A DNA stretch of 64,000 bases, taken from positions 395,674 to 459,673 of the forward strand of contig JALGSU010000002.1 of the NCBI GenBank assembly GCA_029821735.1, read 5' to 3'. The position numbers were made by a program, and so were the translations under genes. How positions within the stretch are numbered: position 1 is the stretch's first letter; each line of letters begins with the position of its first letter. Origin of the DNA: Candidatus Zipacnadia bacterium. GTDB taxonomy: Bacteria; Armatimonadota; Zipacnadia; Zipacnadales; UBA5352. The notes beneath the pieces were generated by a model, which worked only from the letters and a program-made list of their open reading frames with translations, was not told where the DNA came from and ran no database searches. Shown here piece after piece: positions 28,908 through 37,031 of this stretch.

Positions 28908-29831
28908 TCACCAGTTCAGTTCGAACAAGGTCGGCAGTTGCGCGAGTTTCGCCGTCGCCGACAGCGCCGATTGATAGGCCAGTTTCTGGTTCTCCAGTTC
29001 CACGATGGCCGCCACCAGGTCCACGCCTTCTGCTTCTGACAGGATCTCGTTCGCGCGCACTTCCATGTTCCCGGCCGCAATCTCAGCGTCCTCAATCCGC
29101 GCCGCTCGAGCTCCCAGCACACCACGCTGCTCGATTGCGTGTCCTGCGAGGGCCTGCAGGTCCACCGAACGCGCCTCGACCGCCGTGTTGTCCCCCGACT
29201 CTATCGCCACAGCGAGGTCCTCGAGCAGTCCAAACAGGTCGTTGTCCACCGACCCGACTGCCCGATCACCGCCCGCGTCCTCGAAGTTGAAGAGCCGGTC
29301 GCCGGGCACGGTCACTTCCATCGCACGCCCCGGCGCCACCCATATCTGCACGCCCTCTGGCTGCCCCGCGTAGCTGACCACGCCGCCGACTTCCTTGAAC
29401 GGTGGCTGCTCGCCGAGGCGCCCCGAAAAGATGTAGTCGCCCGCGACCGAGACGTTGGCCTGGTCGAAGACGCTGTGCCGGATGCTCCGCAACTCGCTGG
29501 CCATCGCCGCCCGGCCGTTGCCGTCCAGTCCCGGCTGCGAGCCGGCCAGCGCGATATCCTGAGCCCGTCGCAGCGCGCTGGATATCTCGTCGAGTACAGC
29601 GTCCGACATCGTGGTGAGTATGTCACCCTTGGCCAGCGCTTTTTGCCGATTCACCACTGTCGCCAGATCGGCGCGTGCGTCGACCACAGCCCTCACCGCC
29701 ATCGGGTCATCTGACGGTTTCGCCAACCGGCGCCCAGACGAAATCTGCTGACTCAGTTGCGCGAGGCGCTCAGACGTGCTGTTCAGGTTCGCGCTCAGCG
29801 CGTTGAAGTAAGCTCGGCTCGATATCCTCAT
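28908..29831 (-). CDS. flgL: Flagellar hook-filament junction protein FlgL
   Basis: 307 residues, a normal FlgL length. The N-terminus MRISSRAYFNALSANLNSTS, followed by QLSQQISSGRRLAKPSDDP, is the flagellin-like D0/D1 coiled coil shared by FlgL and FliC. The C-terminal helix (VDLVAAIVELENQKLAYQSA) pairs with it. It is exported through the flagellar type III system, so no signal peptide is expected. It forms the second junction ring between hook and filament, on top of FlgK. It is the last gene of the operon, 21 bases after flgK. Confidence 0.93.
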   Translation of the reverse strand: MRISSRAYFNALSANLNSTSERLAQLSQQISSGRRLAKPSDDPMAVRAVVDARADLATVVNRQKALAKGDILTTMSDAVLDEISSALRRAQDIALAGSQPGLDGNGRAAMASELRSIRHSVFDQANVSVAGDYIFSGRLGEQPPFKEVGGVVSYAGQPEGVQIWVAPGRAMEVTVPGDRLFNFEDAGGDRAVGSVDNDLFGLLEDLAVAIESGDNTAVEARSVDLQALAGHAIEQRGVLGARAARIEDAEIAAGNMEVRANEILSEAEGVDLVAAIVELENQKLAYQSALSATAKLAQLPTLFELNW

Positions 29832-29852
29832 TGCCGCTCATCCTGTGTGCCG

Positions 29853-31217
29853 TCACTTCAGCGCGATGATCTCGTCCATCATTTCGAGCGCCACGCTCAC
29901 CATCCGCGATGATGCGTTGTAGGCCTGCTGGTAGCGGATCAGGTCAAGTGCCTCTTCGTCCAGCGATACGCCGGTGCGTGATGCCTGCGTCTGGCGCAAA
30001 TTGTCCACCAGCATCTGGCGCCCATCCAGCCGTATCATCGCCGCGGCACTGTCCACTCCGATCTCAGCCACCAGGTCGCCTGCATACTGCGAAAACGTCT
30101 CAGTCCCGCCGGCCAGGATCTGGCTGTTGCGCAGATCATCGATTGCCAGCGCGTTCGTCCCATCACCCGAGGCCGTCGCGTCGCACGAGGCCGCGATCAG
30201 GAACGCATCAGCCGCAATCTCCTCGCGCACGCGCAGCGACGCAGCCGCCCCCCCTGCGTCGTACGTGAAGAACTCGCCGCCCGCGTCCCCGTTCAGATCC
30301 CACCCCGCCGCATGGACCGCGTTCACCTCATCCGCCAGCGTCTGCGCCAGCGTGTCGAGGCCGGCCATGTAGTCAGGAATCAATCCGTCGCGCACCGCCA
30401 GTCGCCCGGCCATCTCGCCGCGCAACGCGCTACCCATCGTTATGTCACCCAGTTGCACCAGATGCATCCCTGGCTGACCCGGATCCGGCACCAGCGACAG
30501 TTCGGTCGTCTGCCCCAACTCCACGATCCGCAGGCCGCCGATCACCACATCGACCACGTCGTCCTCCTGCCGGATCACCTCGGCCCCGCACAGATCAGCC
30601 AGTTGGTTCACGAGTTCGTCGCGCTGGCTCACCAGATTGTTGCGCGCCGACGGCGATACTGCCGCCGCCACCCGCACATTGGCGTCGGCGATCTCCGCCG
30701 CCAGGTTGTTCGCCTGCTCGACCATCACTGACAGTCGCTGATCGATCTCAACGCGCAGGTCGTTGAGCCCCTGCCACCGCGCCGCAATCGATGACGCCGC
30801 CAGCTCCGATCGCTGCACCAGTTGCGATCGTGCCGCCGCGCTCGTAGGTTCCAGCCCCACGTCGGTCCACGCGTCGAACATCTCCTCGATACGCCCAGAC
30901 ATCCCGCCGTCCAGCAGGTCCGTGAAGATGCTCTCGACTTGCCCCAGCGCTTCTGCCGTCGCGCTCTCCTGCCCCAGCCACCCGCTCTGGTAGCGCGTCT
31001 GGGCGATGAGCAGCTCGTCCGCCAGCCGCTGCACATCGACCAGTCGCACTCCGCCGCCTCCCGAGCTTCCGGCCCCGCCCGGCAAAGCGCTCAACACCGG
31101 TCGCTGGCGGACGTACCCCGGCGTCTCGACGTTCGCCGTGTTCTGCCCAATGATCGCCAGTGCTGAGCGCTGGGCCAGCAGCGACGTCCTCGCGATGTTC
31201 AGCAGTCGCACAGACAT
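29853..31217 (-). CDS. flgK: Flagellar hook-associated protein 1 FlgK
   Basis: 454 residues. The N-terminal rod/hook motif (LLNIARTSLLAQRSALAIIG, QNTANVETPGYVRQRPVL) and the C-terminal helix (VSLDEEALDLIRYQQAYNAS, SRMVSVALEMMDEIIALK) are diagnostic of FlgK. It forms the first hook-filament junction layer. Start ATG 31217. Neighbours are FlgN, its likely export chaperone, and FlgL. Confidence 0.95.
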   Translation of the reverse strand: MSVRLLNIARTSLLAQRSALAIIGQNTANVETPGYVRQRPVLSALPGGAGSSGGGGVRLVDVQRLADELLIAQTRYQSGWLGQESATAEALGQVESIFTDLLDGGMSGRIEEMFDAWTDVGLEPTSAAARSQLVQRSELAASSIAARWQGLNDLRVEIDQRLSVMVEQANNLAAEIADANVRVAAAVSPSARNNLVSQRDELVNQLADLCGAEVIRQEDDVVDVVIGGLRIVELGQTTELSLVPDPGQPGMHLVQLGDITMGSALRGEMAGRLAVRDGLIPDYMAGLDTLAQTLADEVNAVHAAGWDLNGDAGGEFFTYDAGGAAASLRVREEIAADAFLIAASCDATASGDGTNALAIDDLRNSQILAGGTETFSQYAGDLVAEIGVDSAAAMIRLDGRQMLVDNLRQTQASRTGVSLDEEALDLIRYQQAYNASSRMVSVALEMMDEIIALK

Positions 31218-31232
31218 GGTGCCTCGCTCACC

Positions 31233-31652
31233 TCACGCCGTCCGGATCAGCACACCCGCGCCGTTGCGTCGCTCCGCCTGCATCGGCTCGTATCCCACGC
31301 CGGCCTCTCCCGGCATCACCTGTCCCATAAGCGCGTTGATGTGCGCGAGACGGTCGCCGATGATCGCCTGGTTCACGTCCAGCAACATCACCAGCCGCGA
31401 CCGAGCCGCCCCGGCCTCCTGCTTCAGAATACGCATCGCGCTGTCGGGCGATGCATCCGGGCGCGGCGACATGCCACGCGAACGCACCATGCTCGCCAGT
31501 CGCCCGAACTCCGCCTCAAGCGATCGCGTGATCTGCTCGATGCTCGGCAGATGGCGCGCCAGAAGAGCTTCCCGCTGGCGTTCCAGCAGATCACAGATAC
31601 GCTGGACCTGATCGATCTCGACTCGCAGCATTCCGGCCTCGTCACTGCTCAT
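31233..31652 (-). CDS. flgN: FlgN-like flagellar export chaperone
   Basis: 139 residues from ATG 31652 with GAAGGAG upstream; an earlier start would overlap flgM with no ribosome site. The protein is almost entirely helical (VQRICDLLERQREALLARHL, QITRSLEAEFGRLASMVRSR, ARSRLVMLLDVNQAIIGDRL), the hallmark of FlgN, which escorts FlgK and FlgL to the export gate. Sequence conservation in this family is low, so the call rests on length, helices and position between flgM and flgK. Confidence 0.75.
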   Translation of the reverse strand: MSSDEAGMLRVEIDQVQRICDLLERQREALLARHLPSIEQITRSLEAEFGRLASMVRSRGMSPRPDASPDSAMRILKQEAGAARSRLVMLLDVNQAIIGDRLAHINALMGQVMPGEAGVGYEPMQAERRNGAGVLIRTA

Positions 31653-31674
31653 GGCCGCCACTCCTTCGGAAGCT

Positions 31675-31968
31675 TCACGCGCCCTCGCGAACGGTCGCAA
31701 TCATTGCTTCGGCGATGCTCCGCCCATCAGCCCTATAGGTGCCCGCGTCCAGTTGTGCCCGCGCCCGATCCACCACTGCCTGGCGCACCGCGGGCGTCTC
31801 CGACAATGCCTCCCGTGCGATGGCCAGCATCCTCCCCCGCGACGACAACTGCACGTCGTCGCCCCGGGCCACGCGCGTTGCCGCCGCGGCCCCCTGCTTC
31901 CTCACGTCGCCCGCTCCGCCGGTCTGTCGCATCGCTCCTGCTGCGCCGCTGCTCTCGATCCTCATCAT
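31675..31968 (-). CDS. flgM: Anti-sigma-28 factor FlgM
   Basis: 97 residues from ATG 31968 (ATG 31965 and GTG 31971 are alternatives; GAGGAG fits 31968 or 31965). The low-complexity N-terminus is followed by DDVQLSSRGRMLAIAREAL, VRQAVVDRARAQLDAGTYR and SIAEAMIATV, the conserved sigma-28-binding C-terminal helices of FlgM. It holds FliA inactive until the hook is finished and FlgM is exported. The start overlaps the flgJ stop. The operon's own sigma-28-type promoter implies feedback control. Confidence 0.88.
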   Translation of the reverse strand: MMRIESSGAAGAMRQTGGAGDVRKQGAAAATRVARGDDVQLSSRGRMLAIAREALSETPAVRQAVVDRARAQLDAGTYRADGRSIAEAMIATVREGA

Positions 31969-32351
31969 CACATCTCCTCATTGCCCGCCATTGCCGCGAT
32001 TGCCCCGTCCGCCTCCACCGGTTCTGCCTGCTCCTGACGGTCGTCCAGTCCTCGCGCAAGTTCTTCATACAACATCCGTGCCAACCCCATGTCCCCCCGG
32101 CTGCCCATCTCTTCGGCCAGCGCCGCGTTACGCTGGGTGGCGAAGACATCGTCTGCCACACTCTTCTTGGCCATGCCCTCACCCAGGCTGCTCTTGCTCA
32201 TCGCGTGGAACAGTTGGTTGATGAACAGGCTCTCCACTTGCCTGCATGCGCCCTCCAGTTTCTCGTCGCGCACTGCCCCCGCGGCGCCTGCTTTCTGGCT
32301 CCTCCGGTCGAGCGCAACCTGTGTCGGGTCCAGTCCAGCCGCGTTGATCAC
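31968..32351 (-). CDS. flgJ: Rod-binding protein, FlgJ N-terminal domain only
   Basis: 127 residues. VESLFINQLFHAMSKSSLGEG, DDVFATQRNAALAEEMGSRG and GLARMLYEEL are the FlgJ rod-binding (rod cap) motif. The C-terminal glucosaminidase domain of proteobacterial FlgJ is absent, as in many other phyla, so another hydrolase must open the peptidoglycan. The GTG start overlaps the flgI stop and its own stop overlaps the flgM start, so the three are translationally coupled. Confidence 0.88.
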   Translation of the reverse strand: MINAAGLDPTQVALDRRSQKAGAAGAVRDEKLEGACRQVESLFINQLFHAMSKSSLGEGMAKKSVADDVFATQRNAALAEEMGSRGDMGLARMLYEELARGLDDRQEQAEPVEADGAIAAMAGNEEM

Positions 32352-33451
32352 TGCACCGTCACCTCCGCCTCCAGCGCCCCTGCCGTTTGCAGGGCCTGGA
32401 TGATCGCGATCAGATCGCGCGGCTTCACTCCCAGCATGTTCAGCGCGCTCACCAACTCGTGCAGACTCCCCTGCGCGGGCAGAGCCACCAGCCCAGCCCC
32501 GCCCTCACTCACCGTGATCTCCTCGTTGTTCACCACCGCCGTGTCGCCGCCCGCGAACGGTCCCGGCTGCGAAACCTGCGTCTCCACACTCACCTGGATC
32601 GTCAGGCTCCCGTGCGCGATCGCCACCGGGGCGATGCGCACATGTTCGCCGATCACCACGGTCCCGGTCCGCTCATTGATGACCACTGTCGCCGGCGAAT
32701 CCGGTTGCACCGTAAGCTGCTCGATACCCGTGATCAGTTCCACCATGTTCGGGCAATCGCCCGGAACGCTCACCTGCACCATCGTCTCGTTCACCGGCCA
32801 CGCCGCCCCCTGCCCGAGCTGCTCCCCGATGGCCTCGGCAACTCGGCTCGCGGTCGTGTAGTCCGGATTGTGCAGCAACAGGCACAGGTGCGCTTGCTCC
32901 AGTGCCCGGCTCTCCACGGCCTGCGTCACATGCGCCCCACGGGCCACACGCCCCACCACTGCGTGGTTCTTCTGCACGCTGTCCCCGCCCGACGAATAGT
33001 TGAATCCCCCGATGCTCACCGGCCCTTGCCCCAGCGCATACACATCACCGTCACCACCCCGCAGCGGTGTCGCCAGCAGCGTGCCCCCCTGCAGACTCTT
33101 CGCATCGCCGATCGAAGACAGTAGCACATCTATCTGGCTGCCCTCTTCGCAATCGGCCGGCAGATCCGCCGTCACCATCACCGCCGCCACGTTCTTCACC
33201 TTGATCTGCCCGCTGCTCACCGACACGCCGAAGCGTTCGAGCATATTCGCCAGCGATTGCGCGGTGAACCCCGCGCCCGTCCCGTCGCCCGTCCCCTCCA
33301 AGCCCACCACCAGCCCGTAGCCCATCAACGTGTGCTTGGTGACGCCACTCACTGACGCAATGTCCTTGATGCGCGTTGTCAGCGCCCAGCTCGACACCGC
33401 CGTCAGCAACATCATCGTCATCGCGGCGATTGCTGCTCTACCGATGCGCAT
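32348..33451 (-). CDS. flgI: Flagellar P-ring protein FlgI
   Basis: 367 residues with a signal peptide (MRIGRAAIAAMTMMLLTAVS, then SWA). The mature start TTRIKDIASVSGVTKHTLMG, then YGLVVGLEGTGDGTGAGFTA, and the ending VSALNMLGVKPRDLIAIIQAL are classic FlgI. It polymerises in the peptidoglycan layer around the rod, which together with FlgH shows a diderm envelope. Start ATG 33451 has GGGAG upstream, just past the G-rich repeat. Confidence 0.96.
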   Translation of the reverse strand: MRIGRAAIAAMTMMLLTAVSSWALTTRIKDIASVSGVTKHTLMGYGLVVGLEGTGDGTGAGFTAQSLANMLERFGVSVSSGQIKVKNVAAVMVTADLPADCEEGSQIDVLLSSIGDAKSLQGGTLLATPLRGGDGDVYALGQGPVSIGGFNYSSGGDSVQKNHAVVGRVARGAHVTQAVESRALEQAHLCLLLHNPDYTTASRVAEAIGEQLGQGAAWPVNETMVQVSVPGDCPNMVELITGIEQLTVQPDSPATVVINERTGTVVIGEHVRIAPVAIAHGSLTIQVSVETQVSQPGPFAGGDTAVVNNEEITVSEGGAGLVALPAQGSLHELVSALNMLGVKPRDLIAIIQALQTAGALEAEVTVQ

Positions 33452-33546
33452 TGCTCTCCCGTCCGTCCTGCGCCATTAGCTGCTTGCCCCATACCCTAAG
33501 CGAAGGGGGCTCGCTGCCCGCCCCCCGTAGCCTCGGCGAAGGGGGG

Positions 33547-33719
33547 TTCCCCCATTGCCCATTGCCCATTCCCCATTGCCGCCGTTGTCGTTCCGCCGTC
33601 CCGCCGTTCCCCCATTGCCCATTCCCCATTGCCGCCGTTGTCGTTCCGCCGTCCCGCCGTTCCCCCATTGCCCATTGCCCATTCCCCATTGCCGCCGTTG
33701 TCGTTCCGCCGTTCCGCCG
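33547..33719 (-). repeat. Three tandem G-rich units between flgH and flgI
   Basis: On the plus strand three units start at 33547, 33607 and 33660 (60, 53 and 60 bp). Each is a run of CCCATTGCCC/CCCCATT words followed by GCCGCCGTTGTCGTTCCGCC. On the transcribed strand units 1 and 3 each contain four or more G-runs spaced by AAT or CAAT (GGGGAATGGGCAATGGG then CAATGGGGG), which fits the pattern for an intramolecular G-quadruplex. Unit 2 has lost one ATTGCCC word. A related GC-rich hairpin-forming block precedes them at 33488-33546. The gap is otherwise non-coding. Confidence 0.85.
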
Positions 33720-33724
33720 TCCCC

Positions 33725-34312
33725 TCAGAACAGCCACCCCAGTATGCGCGGGATGATCCCCACGCGCCCGCCCGGCTTGCCCGGGTCAGGCCCCGTGTAC
33801 TCGATCTGCGCGTTGGCCACGTATTGCGACAGCACCGTGTTGTCAGGCCGGATGTCGCGCGGACGCACCTCGCCCTGCACTCGGATCGTCTGGAAGTCCC
33901 GGTTGCACGCCACCCGCCGCTCGCCCTCGATGATCAGGCTGCCCGTCGGCGTCACCCCGGTAACCACCGCCGCGATTCGTGCACTGAGCGTGTCGCGCGT
34001 TTGCGATGTGCCTCTCGCCTCCGCCTTATTCGACCCGCTGTAGCCCATCAAAGAGATGAAATCCAGATCCCCCACGCCAGGCCCTGCGGTCGCGCTCGAG
34101 GACTTCTCGTTGCTGCGCGTGGCGGTGTGTGAAGCCAGGCTCGACTCCGATATCAGCACGTGCACAATGTCGCCGATGGCCGTCGCTCGGTGATCCGCGT
34201 AGAGCGAGGTGAAGAACGCCCCGTCGCTCGGGTCCGCACACACGCCGCCCGCTGCCATCATCAGCGCCACTGCCATGGTCACAATCCCCTGCCGCGCCCG
34301 CTTGTCTCTCAT
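33725..34312 (-). CDS. flgH: Flagellar L-ring protein FlgH
   Basis: 195 residues from ATG 34312, which overlaps the flgA stop as ATGA. The signal region is IVTMAVALMMAAGGVCADP; a strict lipobox is not obvious, so lipidation is uncertain. FFTSLYADHRATAIGDIVHVLISESS, LDFISLMGYSG, LIIEGERRVACNRDFQTIRV, QGEVRPRDI and TVLSQYVANAQIEYTG are the conserved FlgH core. It forms the outer-membrane ring of the basal body. Confidence 0.95.
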   Translation of the reverse strand: MRDKRARQGIVTMAVALMMAAGGVCADPSDGAFFTSLYADHRATAIGDIVHVLISESSLASHTATRSNEKSSSATAGPGVGDLDFISLMGYSGSNKAEARGTSQTRDTLSARIAAVVTGVTPTGSLIIEGERRVACNRDFQTIRVQGEVRPRDIRPDNTVLSQYVANAQIEYTGPDPGKPGGRVGIIPRILGWLF

Positions 34313-34884
34313 TGGCTCAAGGTCGCCTCCGTCGGCGAGATCAATTCTGCCCATACTGTCTGCCGCGTCTGGGTGACTCGCATCCGTGTCACCCCGCCGA
34401 CTGCGCCGTCCTCCAGCGTCGTCGCCCCGGCCACGATCCGCACCGCGCCGCAGATCACCGCCAGCCGCACCAAGCTCCCCCGCGCCACCACCACCGGGCT
34501 TGGCAGTTGCGGACTCTCCGCGTCATCGGTCCCGCCCGGCGCCGCCTGCTGCCGCGTCACCTCGATGATCGCCGCCGGCCTGCGCACCTGCACCGAGCTC
34601 GCCCCGGTGAAGCTCACGTCCTTGTCCGCCACGCCCCAGCGCCGCAGCCGCATCTTCAGATACCCAAGGCTCAGCGAGCGCTCCCCTCCCGGCTGAGGCG
34701 ACGGACCCAGGTCCAGCGCCTCCAGACGCGCCGTCTCCTCCTCGGTACCGCTCACCGCCGCCACGCTCCCAAGCTCGATGCGCGCACCGTTCACTTCAGC
34801 CTGCTCGCGCAGCTCCACCACCGCCCCATGTGCCACCGCGCCCGCCCACATCACTGCCGCAAGTGCCAGTCTCACTCGCATCAC
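34309..34884 (-). CDS. flgA: Flagellar P-ring chaperone FlgA
   Basis: 191 residues with a signal peptide (MMRVRLALAAVMWAGAVAHG). It has an N-terminal pilus-type domain and the C-terminal SAF-like domain (PVVVARGSLVRLAVICGAVR, VGGVTRMRVTQTRQTVWAEL) that characterise FlgA, the periplasmic chaperone for FlgI assembly. It overlaps flgG by one base and flgH by four. Confidence 0.88.
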   Translation of the reverse strand: MMRVRLALAAVMWAGAVAHGAVVELREQAEVNGARIELGSVAAVSGTEEETARLEALDLGPSPQPGGERSLSLGYLKMRLRRWGVADKDVSFTGASSVQVRRPAAIIEVTRQQAAPGGTDDAESPQLPSPVVVARGSLVRLAVICGAVRIVAGATTLEDGAVGGVTRMRVTQTRQTVWAELISPTEATLSQ

Positions 34885-35672
34885 TATCGCCTCGTGTTGT
34901 TCGCGATCTCCAGCATCGAGTCGGCGATACGAATCGCCTGCGAGTTCGCCTCATACGCGCGCTGGGCGGTGATCATCTGCACCATCTCCTCGACCACCTT
35001 CACGTTCGACATCTCCAGCACGCCCTGGGTGATATTCCCCAGCCCATCCATGCCCGGCGTCCCCACGACCGCCTCGCCTGACGCCGCTGTGCCCCCGAGC
35101 AGGCTGTGCCCGAGGTTAATCAAGCCGGCGGGGTTGGCAAAGCTCGCCAACTGAATCTGCCCGATCGTCGACGGCGCGTCCGAGCCAGCCGTCGTCACCG
35201 ACACCGTCCCGTCGCTCCCCACCGACACCGCCGCGGCATCCGACGGTATCACCAAAGGCGGCTCCAGTGGCAGCCCGTCCGAGGTCACCACGTTGCCCTC
35301 GGCATCCTTCTTAAACGCCCCCGCTCTGGTATAGGCGACCTGCCCGTTCGGCTGCAGCACCTGGAAGAACCCGTTCTTCTCGATCACCAGATCCAGTGCG
35401 TTTCCAGTGTCCTGGAACGTCCCCTGCGCGAACACTTTGCGCGTCGCAGCGGTCCGGCTCCCCAGCCCCACCTGGATGCCCGTCGGGAGCTGCACCCCCT
35501 CCGCTGCCACCGAACCCGGCTGGCGCAGCGTCTCATACATCAGGTCCTGGAACTCGACCCGCATCTTCTTGAAACCCGTCGTGTTTACGTTCGCCAGGTT
35601 GTTGGCGATCGTGTCCACGTTCAGTTCCTGGGCCGTCATCCCACTCGCGGCTGACCACAGCGCTCGCATCAT
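34884..35672 (-). CDS. flgG: Flagellar distal rod protein FlgG
   Basis: 262 residues, the typical FlgG length. The N-terminus MRALWSAASGMTAQELNVDT, then IANNLANVNTTGFKK, and the C-terminus VKVVEEMVQMITAQRAYEAN, then SQAIRIADSMLEIAN, are diagnostic. It builds the distal rod through the P and L rings. It is exported by the flagellar apparatus. Confidence 0.97.
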   Translation of the reverse strand: MMRALWSAASGMTAQELNVDTIANNLANVNTTGFKKMRVEFQDLMYETLRQPGSVAAEGVQLPTGIQVGLGSRTAATRKVFAQGTFQDTGNALDLVIEKNGFFQVLQPNGQVAYTRAGAFKKDAEGNVVTSDGLPLEPPLVIPSDAAAVSVGSDGTVSVTTAGSDAPSTIGQIQLASFANPAGLINLGHSLLGGTAASGEAVVGTPGMDGLGNITQGVLEMSNVKVVEEMVQMITAQRAYEANSQAIRIADSMLEIANNTRR

Positions 35673-35705
35673 CGGTCGGTCACCTCAACTCATGGTGTCG
35701 CCCGG

Positions 35706-36416
35706 CTACGAGCCGGCCGCATCTATCAGTTTGCCCAGCGTCTCATCGTTCATCCGCAGTGCCGTCGCGCTTGCCTCGAACGCCCTGAAACCCGTCATCA
35801 TCCCCGCCATCTCCCGCACCACCGTGACATTCGCCTGTTCCACACACCCCTGCGCCACAACAGTACCCTCGGCGATGCGCGGCCCGCCCGCGATATCAAA
35901 CAACCCGTCCGGCGTGCGAGTGAGCGACTCTGAGCCCTCGAACTGCGCGAGGAACAGGTGGTCGATGAACTGGCCTTCCGAGAACACCTGCCCGGCCTCG
36001 GTCACCAGCAGCTCGCGCCCCGGCAGCGTAATCGGACCCTCCCGACCCATCACCTGGTTCCCGCCAAGCGTCATCAGCCGCCCCTGCGGATCCACCTCAA
36101 ACCGCCCGTCGCGCGTATACCGAGTCCCGTCAGGCGTGAGGACCGTGAACATTCCCGGGCCGTTGAGCGCGAGGTCATATGGGCTCTGCGTCTCATGGAT
36201 GGCTCCCTGCGTCACATCCACCACGCTCCCCTCGCCCACCGGCCTCGACCCGACCGCGCCCGCCGCGGAGGTCAGCGCATCCTGAAAGCTCCCCACGGCC
36301 ACATTCGACCGCCGGTACCCCACCGTGTTGGCGTTCGCCAAGTTGTTGGTGTACACGTCCTGCTTCTGCAGTTGCACCAACATACCGGCGGCTGCCGCAC
36401 GGACTCCCCTCGTCAC
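35706..36416 (-). CDS. flgF: Flagellar proximal rod protein FlgF
   Basis: 236 residues. GTG 36416 is preceded by GGGAGAG. The rod motif (GMLVQLQKQDVYTNNLANAN, TVGYRRSNVAV) and the C-terminal helix (ANVTVVREMAGMMTGFRAFE) identify a rod/basal-body protein. The shorter length and position directly before flgG fit FlgF. It is the first gene of the ten-gene operon, 43 bases from a sigma-28-type promoter. Confidence 0.9.
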   Translation of the reverse strand: MTRGVRAAAAGMLVQLQKQDVYTNNLANANTVGYRRSNVAVGSFQDALTSAAGAVGSRPVGEGSVVDVTQGAIHETQSPYDLALNGPGMFTVLTPDGTRYTRDGRFEVDPQGRLMTLGGNQVMGREGPITLPGRELLVTEAGQVFSEGQFIDHLFLAQFEGSESLTRTPDGLFDIAGGPRIAEGTVVAQGCVEQANVTVVREMAGMMTGFRAFEASATALRMNDETLGKLIDAAGS

Positions 36417-36458
36417 GCTGATGCTCTCCCTTGCGTGTTTTGCTGCTTTGCCCGGCCG

Positions 36459-36485
36459 TTATCGGCTCGCGAGCCGCGAACTTTA
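36459..36485 (-). promoter_or_regulatory. Sigma-28 (FliA) promoter of the flgF-flgL operon
   Basis: Read on the minus strand the site is TAAAGTTC, 11 bases, GCCGATAA, against the sigma-28 consensus TAAAGTTT-N11-GCCGATAA: one mismatch in 16 and exact spacing. It lies 43 bases upstream of the flgF GTG. The stretch between it and the plus-strand promoter at 36602 is pyrimidine-rich with no gene. Confidence 0.88.
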
Positions 36486-36601
36486 GCTCCCGCACCGACC
36501 TTTTCCGTCCAGTTCACGCAGCCCGCGCCTGCCGCCCCCTGCGCCGTGCGCCTCTTCCCTTGCCCATTCCCTTGTGCTGTCGTCGCCACCGTTGCTGGCG
36601 T

Positions 36602-36630
36602 TTGACACTGCCCAACTCGTCAGCTATAAT
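36602..36630 (+). promoter_or_regulatory. Consensus sigma-70 promoter upstream of the TSUP transporter pair
   Basis: TTGACA (36602-36607), a 17-base spacer and TATAAT (36625-36630) make a full-consensus promoter. It is the strongest-looking promoter in the window. Transcription would pass through the hairpin at 36657 before reaching the gene at 36751. Confidence 0.85.
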
Positions 36631-36656
36631 TGTTCGCTAAGATAACCAGTCCACAC

Positions 36657-36679
36657 GCCCGCCGCTGTACGCGGCGGGC
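36657..36679 (+). promoter_or_regulatory. Leader hairpin (possible attenuator)
   Basis: A 9-bp GC-only stem (36657-36665 with 36671-36679) with a TGTAC loop begins about 20 bases after the expected transcription start and is followed by TTCT. It could be an early terminator or pause site, or a 5'-end stabiliser. No leader peptide or known riboswitch was recognised. Confidence 0.5.
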
Positions 36680-36750
36680 TTCTGCATATCTATGGGGTAA
36701 CACTCTCAAAAGAGCCCACCCCACCTCCGTCGATCTGCGCAGGTGAAACA

Positions 36751-37029
36751 ATGCGATCAACAATGAGCCGTGCCCTGGCAGCCATCGGCTTCCTGATTCC
36801 CGCGGGGATGGCCGCCACGATCACGTGGTTCATGGTCACCGTATGCATGCCCGCTTCCGAGGTGGAGTGCCCGCTCGCGGGCCTCACTGGCGTCACCAAG
36901 GGCCTCGCATTCGCCGGCGTCATGGTCCTCTGCGGCGGTCTGCTGGCGTTTGCGTTCACCAATCTCGACAGTGCCCTCGGCATAGCCGCGATCACCAACG
37001 GCAAGCATGAAGCGAAGGGGGCCGACTGA
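36751..37029 (+). CDS. Small two-helix membrane protein
   Basis: 92 residues with two membrane segments (ALAAIGFLIPAGMAATITWF; GLAFAGVMVLCGGLLAFAFT) and a short loop holding two Cys (VCMPASEVECPLAG). No known family is recognised. It lies two bases before the TSUP transporter gene and is very likely its co-transcribed partner. Confidence 0.7.
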   Translation: MRSTMSRALAAIGFLIPAGMAATITWFMVTVCMPASEVECPLAGLTGVTKGLAFAGVMVLCGGLLAFAFTNLDSALGIAAITNGKHEAKGAD

Positions 37030-37031
37030 CG

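Noticed and set aside
33547..33719. Coding repeat protein on the minus strand (Gly/Asn/Gln/Trp-rich frames)
   Set aside because: The frames exist only because the DNA repeat has few stops; they overlap flgI or flgH ends and lack a ribosome site.
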